A program made the translations under genes and the position numbers. A stretch of 13,379 bases of DNA from an uncultured Peptococcaceae bacterium (GTDB lineage Bacteria; Bacillota; Desulfotomaculia; Desulfotomaculales; Desulfocucumaceae), in the NCBI GenBank assembly GCA_958417755.1, contig CATZDY010000070.1, positions 1 through 13,379 on the forward strand. The letters are read 5' to 3'. Below the pieces are notes generated by a model, which saw only the letters and a program-made list of their open reading frames with translations, was not told where the DNA came from and did not search any database. How positions within the stretch are numbered: the stretch's first letter is position 1; each line of letters begins with the position of its first letter. Positions 6,643 through 13,379 of the stretch are shown here, in pieces.

Positions 6643-7776
6643 ATGCCAAGACGTGGAGAAAATATTAGAAAGAGAAAAGATGGTAGATGGGAAGCCCGTT
6701 ATATCAAAGGACATGATGAGTATGGCAAGGCGGTGTATGGATATATTTATCGCAAGTCGTATGCAGAAGCTAAGTTAGAAAAACAAAGAAGAAGCGCTTT
6801 GGTGGAGATGAGTATTGAGAGCAAAACAAAGTCATTTTCAGCCCTTTCTGAGCTGTGGCTTTCTTCAGTGAAATGTTACATAAAAGAATCTACTTATGCA
6901 AAATATGCAAGAATATGTGAAAAATATCTTTGCCCCCATATTGGGGCAATCCAGGTAGCCAAATTCACCACTCAGCATGTGAATGGTTTATCAGAATATT
7001 TACTAACAGCAGGAAAATTAAGAGGCCAAAAAGGCCTTTCTCCAAAAACTGTTACGGATATTTTATCTGTATTGAAACTCATTCTTAAATTTGGTTTGGA
7101 ACGACATTACATACAAAACTTATATATTTCCTTTAAAATTCCAAAACCCATGCAGCAGGATATAAAAATCTTAACCCACCAAGAGCAATATGTCTTGGAA
7201 CAGCGCTTGATAAATTCTGATGATTTAATAAGATTGGGCATATTAATCAGTTTATATACAGGGTTAAGGCTTGGGGAACTTTGTGCTTTGCGCTGGGGAG
7301 ATATTGATTTTCCCAATGGAACCCTTTATGTGCAGCGTTCCATTAGCCGCATACAAAACTTAAATCCAAAGGCAAATAGGAAAACCAAAATTATCATTGA
7401 TACCCCAAAAACCCAATGCTCCAACCGATGTATCCCTTTACCTGTATTTTTGCAGCAGTACCTGCAAAAATTTCAAGCCTTACAAAATGCCTATGTAATA
7501 ACCGGAACCCAGGACTTCATTGAACCCCGTTATTATTTTATCAAATACAAAAAAGTGCTGAATGAGTGTGGGTTAGGGCATTTTAATTTTCATGCCTTGC
7601 GCCATACCTTTGCCACAAGATGTGTTGAAAATGGTTTTGATATTAAAACTTTAGCTGAAATTCTGGGGCACTCAGATGTAAAAACAACCCTAAACCGCTA
7701 TGTCCATCCATCCTTGGAAATGAAAAAATCGGAAATGAATAAATTTTCTAATTTTGCTTTTTATGGTCAAAATTAG
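6643..7776 (+). CDS. Tn916-type tyrosine integrase/recombinase
   Basis: The protein has 377 residues. An N-terminal arm-binding-like domain (about 1-50, RRGENIRKRKDGRWEARYIK) is followed by a core-binding domain (about 63-165) and the catalytic domain. The active-site residues are all present: R209 in TGLRLGELCALRWGDI, K256 on the beta-hairpin, H317-x-x-R320 in HALRHTFATR, H343 in LGHSD, and nucleophile Y353 in TTLNRYVH. It should catalyse site-specific strand exchange. AAAGGA lies about 12 nt before the ATG, so that start is acceptable. No excisionase, relaxase, replication or other mobility gene is next to it, which is unusual, since such integrases normally sit at the end of a multi-gene element. 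Short repeats bracket the gene on both sides. A terminator follows 7 bp after the stop. Confidence 0.93.
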   Translation: MPRRGENIRKRKDGRWEARYIKGHDEYGKAVYGYIYRKSYAEAKLEKQRRSALVEMSIESKTKSFSALSELWLSSVKCYIKESTYAKYARICEKYLCPHIGAIQVAKFTTQHVNGLSEYLLTAGKLRGQKGLSPKTVTDILSVLKLILKFGLERHYIQNLYISFKIPKPMQQDIKILTHQEQYVLEQRLINSDDLIRLGILISLYTGLRLGELCALRWGDIDFPNGTLYVQRSISRIQNLNPKANRKTKIIIDTPKTQCSNRCIPLPVFLQQYLQKFQALQNAYVITGTQDFIEPRYYFIKYKKVLNECGLGHFNFHALRHTFATRCVENGFDIKTLAEILGHSDVKTTLNRYVHPSLEMKKSEMNKFSNFAFYGQN

Positions 7777-7782
7777 GGTCTT
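7765..7782 (+). repeat. Right copy of 18-bp direct repeat
   Basis: GGTCAAAATTAGGGTCTT overlaps the last four codons and the stop codon of the integrase and matches 6535-6552 at 16 of 18 positions. Location across the gene end suggests a protein-binding or recombination role rather than chance. Confidence 0.75.
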
Positions 7783-7827
7783 AAAAACAGCGTGACGCCC
7801 GTATCACAAGGGAATCCGCTGTTTTTT
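7783..7827. terminator. Integrase terminator
   Basis: AAAAACAGCG (7783-7792) pairs perfectly with CGCTGTTTTT (7817-7826) around a 24-nt loop and ends in TTTTTT. It abuts the direct repeat on one side and the inverted repeat on the other. Confidence 0.7.
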
Positions 7828-7831
7828 GTTG

Positions 7832-7850
7832 GATTTGGCTACTCTATGAA
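7832..7850 (-). repeat. Right copy of 19-bp inverted repeat
   Basis: GATTTGGCTACTCTATGAA is the exact reverse complement of 6353-6371. It begins 5 bp after the integrase terminator. Confidence 0.9.
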
Positions 7851-8057
7851 ATTTGTGAAGGCCCAATGCTTATTTTATCCCATATATTCGCTTTTATACC
7901 AACACATTTGGCAGGGGAAGTTGTTGGGGCTTGATGTTTTTTAGAGTTATATTCCTTAAAAAATTATACGGTAATAAAAAATGGTTTTTTATGCAAAAAA
8001 GAAGTTTCTCATTTGATTTGGATGAGAGAAGGAATCTAGTAAAAGGAAAGCATTTCT

Positions 8058-10631
8058 ATGAGCATTGTATTATACAAGCACAATCAAAAAGCCTATGAGG
8101 CATCTTTGGATTTAATGGCCAAGACAGGTAAAGCGGCCATTGTGCATCCCACGGGCACAGGAAAATCTTTTATTGGTTTTAAGCTGGCGGAGGAACACCC
8201 TAAACTGCGTATTTGCTGGCTTTCTCCCAGTGAGCATATTTATGAGACACAAATGAAAAATTTAAAAAAAGTTGTACCTGATTGTTCTTTACAAAATATG
8301 CAATTTTATACTTATGCCAAACTCATGATGATGGAAACAACGGCCATTGCGGATTTATGTCCAGATTATATTGTATTTGATGAATTCCATCGCTGTGGCG
8401 CTGCCCAATGGGGACAAGGAGTACAGCGGCTTTTGCAGGCTTTTCCCCAGGCCAAAATACTGGGGCTTTCAGCCACCAATATCCGCTATCTAGACAATCA
8501 GCGGGATATGGCCCAAGAGCTATTTGGGGGCAATGTGGCCTCGGAAATGACCCTGGGGGAAGCCATTGCCCGCAATATCTTGTTGCCTCCAACCTATGTG
8601 ATTTCCGTTTATTCCTATCAGAAGGAATTGGAAAAATACCAACACCAGGTCAAAAGGCTTAAGCAACAACGTGTTCGTGAGGCAGCGGAAAAATATCTGG
8701 AAGCATTGCGGCGGGCCTTGTCAAATGCTGATGGACTGGACACCATATTTCAGAAACATATGCCAAATCAAAAAGGCAAGTACATTGTTTTTTGTGCCAA
8801 TTACCAACATATGCGAGAAATGATTGACCAGGTTTCCAAATGGTTTTCCAAGATGGATAAGTCTCCCCGGGTATATGCTGTATATTCTGCCCAATCAGCA
8901 AGCAGTCAAGATTTTGAAAATTTTCAGGGGGATGAAAGCAACCATATCAAGCTGCTTTTTTGCATCAACATGCTCAACGAAGGGGTGCATATGGACGATG
9001 TGGACGGGGTGATTTTGTTCCGTCCCACTGTGTCTCCCATCATCTATAAACAGCAAATCGGCAGGGCTTTGTCTGCCAATCAGGGGAAAAATCCAGTTAT
9101 TTTTGATATTGTCAATAATTTTGAGAACCTATACAGCATTAACTCCATTCAGGAAGAAGTCAAGGCAGCGGTCAATTTTTACCGTCACCAAGACCAGGGG
9201 CTGATTGTCAATGGGAGTTTTCACATCATTGACGAGGTGCGGGACTGCCGGAGGCTTTTTGAGACACTCCAAGAAACCTTGTCCTCCTCATGGAACATGT
9301 TTTATGCAGCAGCAAAGGAGTTTTATGAATCCCATGGCCATCTTGAAGTACCCAAAAGATATAAAACTGCCAATCAGCTTTCCCTGGGGGCCTGGATTAC
9401 AACCCAGCGTAGGGTAAAACAAGGCAAGGTTTCCGGTATTTTAACAGAAAACCAGATCACCCAATTGGATGCCCTTGGGATGATATGGAGAAACCCTTTG
9501 GAACTGCGTTGGGAGAAGAATTTTTCTGAGGCCCAGCAATATTATCAAAAAGTTGGCAATCTTAGGGTGCCTGTCAATTATGTGACAGAAAAGGGTTTTC
9601 CTTTGGGCCGGTGGATTTGTAATCTTCGCCAGCTCAGAGCCCAAGGCAAGATGACGATACAACAGATTGAACTCCTTTCCAGTATAGGCATGATCTGGGG
9701 TGAGCTTGACTATCTTTGGGAGAAAAATTACCAGGCTGCTTTGGATTATTATCTTGCCCATGGTCATTTACAAGTTTCTTGCAACCATGTGACTCCAGAC
9801 GGTTTTGCCCTGGGTCGCTGGATTGCCCGGCTGAGACTGATTAGAAAAGGGCGCATTTCCGGAGCTGCAAAGCTTACCAAAGAGCAAATCAGACGCCTTG
9901 ATGCCATTGGCATGGTGTGGGGCAACCAACATGATAATAAATGGGAACAAATGTATGCAGAAGCAAAACGATATGCTTTAGCGCATGGAAGTCTTGATGT
10001 TCCCAATTCCTATGTGACTGAAGGGGGGGTACAGCTGGGGAAGTGGATTTATCGACAAAGAATTGCCCGGGAACAGGCAACCATATCCGAAAAACGGATG
10101 GCAAAACTCAATGCTCTGGGCATGGTGTGGATAAGAGATTCTTGGGAAGAAAGGTATCTTTGGGCCAAGCAATATTATGAGGAATTTGGACATCTGCAAA
10201 TCCCCCAAGATTATAAAACCAAAACAGGTCTTTGGCTTGGAAAATGGCTCTATGAACAAAGGATGATTTATAAAGGAAAATACAAAGGGAAAGCTTTGTC
10301 CCAGGAGCAGATTGCCCGGCTTGAGGCCATTGGTATGAATTGGCTATCTCCTGCTGAACAAGCTTGGGAAAAGAATTATGCTGTGGCCTTGGAATATTTT
10401 TCCCAGCATGGGAATTTAGACGCAACAATCACCTATTGTACAGAGGATGGGGTTTATCTTGGTCGCTGGTTATTAAAGCAACGAAGCAATCGCAAGAAAA
10501 ACAAAGCCATCACTGAGGAGCAAATCAAACGCCTGAACGCCATTGGCATGAACTGGGGGTTGCCAAAAATGCAAGAACAGTGCTTAAGCAGGACTGCAAG
10601 CAAGCAGGAAGAAGCAGGATTTTTCCTATGA
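8058..10631 (+). CDS. SF2 DEAD/DEAH-box helicase with six helicase-associated repeats
   Basis: The protein has 857 residues. The helicase core (about 1-375) has Walker A HPTGTGKS (30-37), DEFH (108-111), SAT (138-140), NEGVH (307-311) and QQIGRA (332-337), all intact. From about 411 to 834 come six tandem helicase-associated repeats of 65-70 residues at about 411, 484, 553, 628, 695 and 769. Each follows the pattern W-E-x-x-Y/F, hG-H/N/S-L, Y-x-T, LG-x-W, R and LxxIGMxW. Such repeats probably bind nucleic acid, but the cellular role of these proteins is poorly known. AAAGGAAAG precedes the ATG. Its TGA overlaps the ATG of the following acyltransferase, implying cotranscription and coupled translation. 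No nuclease, methylase or other defence gene is adjacent, so a defence role is not supported here. Confidence 0.9.
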   Translation: MSIVLYKHNQKAYEASLDLMAKTGKAAIVHPTGTGKSFIGFKLAEEHPKLRICWLSPSEHIYETQMKNLKKVVPDCSLQNMQFYTYAKLMMMETTAIADLCPDYIVFDEFHRCGAAQWGQGVQRLLQAFPQAKILGLSATNIRYLDNQRDMAQELFGGNVASEMTLGEAIARNILLPPTYVISVYSYQKELEKYQHQVKRLKQQRVREAAEKYLEALRRALSNADGLDTIFQKHMPNQKGKYIVFCANYQHMREMIDQVSKWFSKMDKSPRVYAVYSAQSASSQDFENFQGDESNHIKLLFCINMLNEGVHMDDVDGVILFRPTVSPIIYKQQIGRALSANQGKNPVIFDIVNNFENLYSINSIQEEVKAAVNFYRHQDQGLIVNGSFHIIDEVRDCRRLFETLQETLSSSWNMFYAAAKEFYESHGHLEVPKRYKTANQLSLGAWITTQRRVKQGKVSGILTENQITQLDALGMIWRNPLELRWEKNFSEAQQYYQKVGNLRVPVNYVTEKGFPLGRWICNLRQLRAQGKMTIQQIELLSSIGMIWGELDYLWEKNYQAALDYYLAHGHLQVSCNHVTPDGFALGRWIARLRLIRKGRISGAAKLTKEQIRRLDAIGMVWGNQHDNKWEQMYAEAKRYALAHGSLDVPNSYVTEGGVQLGKWIYRQRIAREQATISEKRMAKLNALGMVWIRDSWEERYLWAKQYYEEFGHLQIPQDYKTKTGLWLGKWLYEQRMIYKGKYKGKALSQEQIARLEAIGMNWLSPAEQAWEKNYAVALEYFSQHGNLDATITYCTEDGVYLGRWLLKQRSNRKKNKAITEEQIKRLNAIGMNWGLPKMQEQCLSRTASKQEEAGFFL

Positions 10632-11191
10632 ACAAAAATCTACTAATTTTAGGTGCTGGTAATCATGGACAGGTTGTCAAAGAGACCGCCCAAGCCATGG
10701 GTATATTCACAAAAATTGATTTTCTTGATGATAAGGCTGCCGAAGCCTTAGGTTCATTTGCAGATTACGAGAAATTAAGACCAGGCTACCAATATGCATT
10801 CGTAGCCTTGGGCAATAACCAACTTCGCCTGGAATGGATTGTATACCTGGAGCGGGCGGGCTATATTCTCCCTGCATTGATTCATCCCACAGCCTATGTC
10901 AGTCCCAGTGCCAGCATTTACCCTGCCACTGTGGTGGAAGCCAAAGCAATGATAAATACCCGGGTAGTGATTGAAAAAGGCTGCCTTATCAGCATGGGTG
11001 TCATAGTAGACCATCATGCCCTGATTGGCTATGGCTGCCATCTTGACTGTGGGGCCATTGTGAAGGCCCGTTGTGTGGTAGAGGCTTTTAGGAAAGTCGA
11101 AAGCGGCGTGGTTATCAGGCCTGAGGATTGTAGAGATAGTTGGCAAAAGAAAAGATGCCATGATGATTTTGGTTTTGAGGTTGGTGTGTAA
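10628..11191 (+). CDS. PglD-like sugar acyltransferase (left-handed beta-helix)
   Basis: The protein has 187 residues from ATG 10628, which overlaps the helicase stop (ATGA). This is preferred over GTG 10580 because MNKNLLILGAGNHG starts exactly at the family's N-terminal strand. The PglD_N Rossmann-like domain (1-80, GAGNHG at 9-14) binds the UDP-sugar. Hexapeptide repeats follow from about 85 (HPTAYVSPSASIYPATVV), with D128-H129-H130 holding the likely catalytic His. PglD-type enzymes acetylate UDP-4-amino-4,6-dideoxysugars with acetyl-CoA, as in bacillosamine synthesis. The aminotransferase and sugar-phosphate transferase downstream fit that pathway. The final 25 residues (EDCRDSWQKKRC onward) diverge from the hexapeptide pattern. 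Acceptor sugar is unknown. Confidence 0.85.
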   Translation: MNKNLLILGAGNHGQVVKETAQAMGIFTKIDFLDDKAAEALGSFADYEKLRPGYQYAFVALGNNQLRLEWIVYLERAGYILPALIHPTAYVSPSASIYPATVVEAKAMINTRVVIEKGCLISMGVIVDHHALIGYGCHLDCGAIVKARCVVEAFRKVESGVVIRPEDCRDSWQKKRCHDDFGFEVGV

Positions 11192-11552
11192 TGTATGTCA
11201 TGGTTTAAAAAAACATTAGTAAAGGTAGAAATATGTACTTCTACATAAAGCATTTACTTGATTTCATATAGCTTTGAGTCCCCTCAAACAGGGACTGAAA
11301 TATGATTGTGATTGGTAACAGTTCTGCAACATATGGAAAGAGAGGAGAAAAGGTGATAGCTGCAGTCTATCTTAAACAAAAACATCATTTAAAGCATAAT
11401 TAAAATATTGGAAGTTAGTAGAAAAATAGATTAAAAAATTGTGTTTAGTAGATTAGTAGTTAGTTGGAAAAAATAGTTGCTAACTAAGTACCAACCTACT
11501 AGAAAAATATAAATGTCAGGATAAAAAGCTTATTTAAAGTGAGGTAAACCAA
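11192..11552. other. Gap between two glycan-gene modules with repeats and hairpins
   Basis: No gene is seen. Contents: a small GTAGAA/TTCTAC hairpin; an isolated CRISPR-repeat-like palindrome AGTCCC/GGGACT (11277-11282/11291-11296); and, at 11401-11510, AT-rich DNA with repeated TTAGTAG words and an interrupted inverted repeat. No clear promoter hexamer pair could be assigned for the aminotransferase. GAGG at 11541-11544 is its ribosome binding site. Confidence 0.5.
11454..11501 (+). repeat. Interrupted inverted repeat in the aminotransferase leader
   Basis: TAGTAG-TTA-GTTGG (11454-11467) pairs with CCAAC-CTACTA (11491-11501), with a 3-nt bulge. TTAGTT/AACTAA inside offers an alternative, mutually exclusive pairing. 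TTAGTAG also occurs at 11415-11421 and 11445-11451. Could be a regulatory leader or repressor-binding region. Confidence 0.4.
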
Positions 11553-12770
11553 GTGGATGGAGTTAGAAACATATCTTTTTCTCCGCCGGATATTACAGAT
11601 GCGGAGATTGAAAAAGTTATACAAATAATGAGATCTGGCTGGATTACAACTGGTCCTAGAACAAAAGAATTTGAAAAGAGAATCGCTGAATATATTGGTA
11701 CGAATAAAGCAGTATGTTTAAGCTCTGCTACAGCAGCCATGGAGCTTACGCTCCGTATTTTAGGTATAGGCCCTGGGGATGAAGTGATTACGACAGCTTA
11801 TACATATACGGCTTCTGCTTCTATAGTAGACCATGTAGGGGCAAAAATTGTACTGGTTGATACTGCTCCGGATTCTTTTGAGATGGACTATTCAAAGCTT
11901 GCTGATGCCATTACAGAGAAAACAAAGGCCTTAATCCCTGTGGATATAGCGGGCAAGATGTGTGATTACGATACCATATATGAAGTTATAGAGATTAAAA
12001 GAGAATTGTTTAAAGCCAATAACCAGCTTCAAAAGTTATTGAATAGAATCATCGTAATGGCTGATGCAGCACATGCTTTTGGTGCAGAAAGACAAGGGTT
12101 CAAGTGCGGGCAAGTTGCAGACTTTACTTGTTTTTCTTTCCACGCAGTCAAAAATCTCACCACAGCTGAAGGTGGTGCAGTGGTTTGGCGTGGAGATATT
12201 GGATTAGATGATGACTGGCTGTATAAACAATTCATGCTATATAGCTTGCATGGCCAGTCTAAGGATGCATTAGCAAAAAACCGAAAAGGTACATGGGAAT
12301 ATGACATCCTATATCCGGCCTATAAATGCAATATGACTGATATATTGGCTGGTTTTGGTTTGATGCAGTTAAGCAGATATGCGGGTCTGATAGAGAGACG
12401 CAAAGGGATTATTAAGATGTATGATAGAGCATTGCTGCCATTGGGAATTCGAAGTATGCAGCATTATGGTGAAGACTTTGAATCCTCAGGGCATCTTTAT
12501 TTAGCGAGAATACCTGGAATTAGGGAAGATGAAAGAAATAAAATTATCGTTACAATGGCTGAGGTGGGTATAGCCTGTAATGTTCACTACAAGCCACTGC
12601 CCATGTTTACAGCTTATAAGAACTTAGGATTTGACATTAAGGATTATCCCAATGCCTTTAATATGTATAAGAATGAGATTACACTCCCACTTCATACCTT
12701 ATTGAGTGATGATGATGTGGAGTATGTGGGTAAAAGTTTAAAAAGGGCTATAGAAGCGGTTCTTAAATAA
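11553..12770 (+). CDS. DegT/DnrJ/EryC1/StrS sugar aminotransferase
   Basis: The protein has 405 residues, starting at GTG 11553 with GAGG 8 nt upstream. It shows the family's PLP fold: SGWITTGPRTKEFE (28-41), the cofactor-phosphate loop SSATAAMEL (57-65), ITTAYTYTASA (79-89), D171 in MADAAHAFGA pairing with the pyridine nitrogen, and Schiff-base K200 in FHAVKNLTTAEGG. Such enzymes convert nucleotide-linked keto-sugars to amino sugars using glutamate. Between residues 140 and 165 there is an extra charged helix (about 25 residues) before the Asp motif compared with minimal family members. Next to a PglD-like enzyme and an initiating sugar-phosphate transferase, it probably makes a 4-amino-4,6-dideoxy sugar, but sugar and position are inferred. 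The gene ends 40 bp before the next one, likely the same operon. Confidence 0.92.
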   Translation: MDGVRNISFSPPDITDAEIEKVIQIMRSGWITTGPRTKEFEKRIAEYIGTNKAVCLSSATAAMELTLRILGIGPGDEVITTAYTYTASASIVDHVGAKIVLVDTAPDSFEMDYSKLADAITEKTKALIPVDIAGKMCDYDTIYEVIEIKRELFKANNQLQKLLNRIIVMADAAHAFGAERQGFKCGQVADFTCFSFHAVKNLTTAEGGAVVWRGDIGLDDDWLYKQFMLYSLHGQSKDALAKNRKGTWEYDILYPAYKCNMTDILAGFGLMQLSRYAGLIERRKGIIKMYDRALLPLGIRSMQHYGEDFESSGHLYLARIPGIREDERNKIIVTMAEVGIACNVHYKPLPMFTAYKNLGFDIKDYPNAFNMYKNEITLPLHTLLSDDDVEYVGKSLKRAIEAVLK

Positions 12771-12810
12771 TATGAACTAAAAAATAAAAAGCAAATAGGA
12801 GAATAGCAAA

Positions 12811-13379
12811 GTGCTACTTAGAAAATGGGAAGACTTACCGGATAGCCTAAAAAAAGATAGTGTAAAAAAGTATCATGCCCTTTTATATAAGAAACGGTTC
12901 TATTTATTTGCCAAAAGACTATTGGACATACTTATTGCTATTCTTACCTTTATTCTGTTTTTTCCTATATTGATTGTTATAGGTTTTGCTATCAAAATTG
13001 ATTCCAAAGGACCTGTTATATACCGTCAAGTTAGAGTTACACAATACGGAAAGCAATTCAAAATTTTTAAATTTCGAACTATGGTTGAAAATGCTGATAA
13101 TATTGGTGCCCAAGTAACAACAAAGAATGATAATAGGATTACCAAAGTTGGAAAGATTTTAAGGAAATTTAGGCTTGACGAAATTCCACAGTTAATTAAC
13201 ATCATTTTAGGTGATATGAGCTTTGTTGGTACGAGGCCAGAAGTAGTTAAATATGTTGAGAAATATACAGATGAGATGATGGCTACATTACTTTTGCCAG
13301 CTGGGGTTACATCAAAAGCGAGTATTCAATATAGAAATGAAGATCAGATGTTGTCTAATGCTGATAATGCTGATAGAAC
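12811..13379 (+). CDS. Polyprenol-phosphate sugar-1-phosphate transferase (initiating), 3' truncated by window
   Basis: The GTG at 12811 follows AGGAG with 9 nt spacing, and the frame stays open for 189 codons to the window end. It is a bacterial sugar transferase (Pfam PF02397 type, PglC/WbaP-like). Features are a re-entrant hydrophobic helix (about 33-62, AKRLLDILIAIL), GPVIYRQVR (67-75), KIFKFRTM (84-91), and the catalytic Asp-Glu pair D123-E124 in RLDEIPQL, followed by GDMSFVGTRPE. These monotopic membrane enzymes move a sugar-1-phosphate from a UDP-sugar to undecaprenyl phosphate at the cytoplasmic face, starting glycan assembly. There are 32 residues before the helix, a single-domain PglC-like layout rather than the multi-helix WbaP type. 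The C-terminal end is outside the window. Confidence 0.92.
   Translation, partial: MLLRKWEDLPDSLKKDSVKKYHALLYKKRFYLFAKRLLDILIAILTFILFFPILIVIGFAIKIDSKGPVIYRQVRVTQYGKQFKIFKFRTMVENADNIGAQVTTKNDNRITKVGKILRKFRLDEIPQLINIILGDMSFVGTRPEVVKYVEKYTDEMMATLLLPAGVTSKASIQYRNEDQMLSNADNADR

Larger units (their letters stand above)
6353..7850. mobile_element. Candidate single-gene integrase element bounded by 19-bp inverted repeats
   Basis: A perfect 19-bp inverted repeat (6353-6371 and 7832-7850) encloses exactly one gene, a complete tyrosine integrase, together with its terminator. A second pair of repeats, in direct orientation, lies inside (6535-6552 and 7765-7782). The unit is 1498 bp. No target-site duplication is obvious at the outer edges. 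It could be a minimal transposon-like element, an integrase-carrying invertible segment, or the residue of a larger integrative element. The repeats are observed directly; the mobility is inferred. Confidence 0.5.

Noticed and set aside
6533..6778. 81-codon ORF overlapping the integrase start
   Set aside because: Runs in another frame over the conserved N-terminus of the integrase.
10580..10627. Upstream GTG start for the acyltransferase
   Set aside because: Adds 16 residues encoded inside the helicase C-terminus; the family N-terminus begins exactly at ATG 10628.
8058..10631. Anti-phage defence role for the helicase
   Set aside because: No nuclease, methylase or other defence partner is adjacent; domain content alone does not support it.
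11272..11301. CRISPR array
   Set aside because: Only one repeat-like unit, with no second copy at spacer distance and no cas genes in the window.

Overview
The window looks like a chromosomal accessory stretch from an anaerobic, spore-forming, low-GC Firmicute, most likely class Clostridia. The grounds are the AT-rich intergenic DNA, purine-rich ribosome binding sites, Firmicute-type BlaI/BlaR1 and Tn916-like integrase proteins, and a spore photoproduct lyase family protein. I cannot name the species.

Layout. (1) 1-153 is the 3' end of a SUKH (SMI1/KNR4) family gene, probably a toxin-immunity protein, closed by a strong terminator. It is followed by about 0.7 kb of AT-rich DNA with only coding debris. 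(2) 940-1980 is a radical-SAM protein of the spore photoproduct lyase family that keeps the [4Fe-4S] cysteines but has Ser at the usual H-donor Cys position. It converges on an HxlR-type regulator (2017-2352, minus) across a shared bidirectional terminator. The regulator is divergent from a six-helix acetate/succinate-type transporter (2657-3193). (3) 3560-5726 (minus) is a blaI-blaR1 pair with its own promoter and a TACA-N2-TGTA operator, but no beta-lactamase gene is in the window. (4) About 0.9 kb with little coding content leads into a solitary tyrosine integrase (6643-7776). It is bracketed by a perfect 19-bp inverted repeat (6353-6371 / 7832-7850) and, inside that, by near-identical 18-bp direct repeats, giving a candidate 1.5-kb single-gene mobile or invertible element. 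(5) 8058-10631 is an 857-residue SF2 helicase with six tandem helicase-associated repeats. It overlaps by ATGA a PglD-like sugar O/N-acyltransferase (10628-11191). (6) After a 360-bp repeat-containing gap come a DegT/DnrJ/EryC1/StrS aminotransferase (11553-12770) and the start of a polyprenol-phosphate sugar-1-phosphate transferase (12811 to the window edge).

How they work together. The acyltransferase, aminotransferase and sugar-phosphate transferase are the classic trio for making an N-acetylated amino-dideoxy sugar on a nucleotide and loading it onto a lipid carrier. The right end is therefore probably the beginning of a surface-glycan or protein-glycosylation locus. The helicase, translationally coupled to the acyltransferase, is the odd partner. 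BlaI/BlaR1 is a self-contained beta-lactam-sensing switch whose target must lie elsewhere. HxlR probably controls the adjacent transporter. The integrase element separates the ordinary metabolic genes on the left from the helicase/glycan module on the right.
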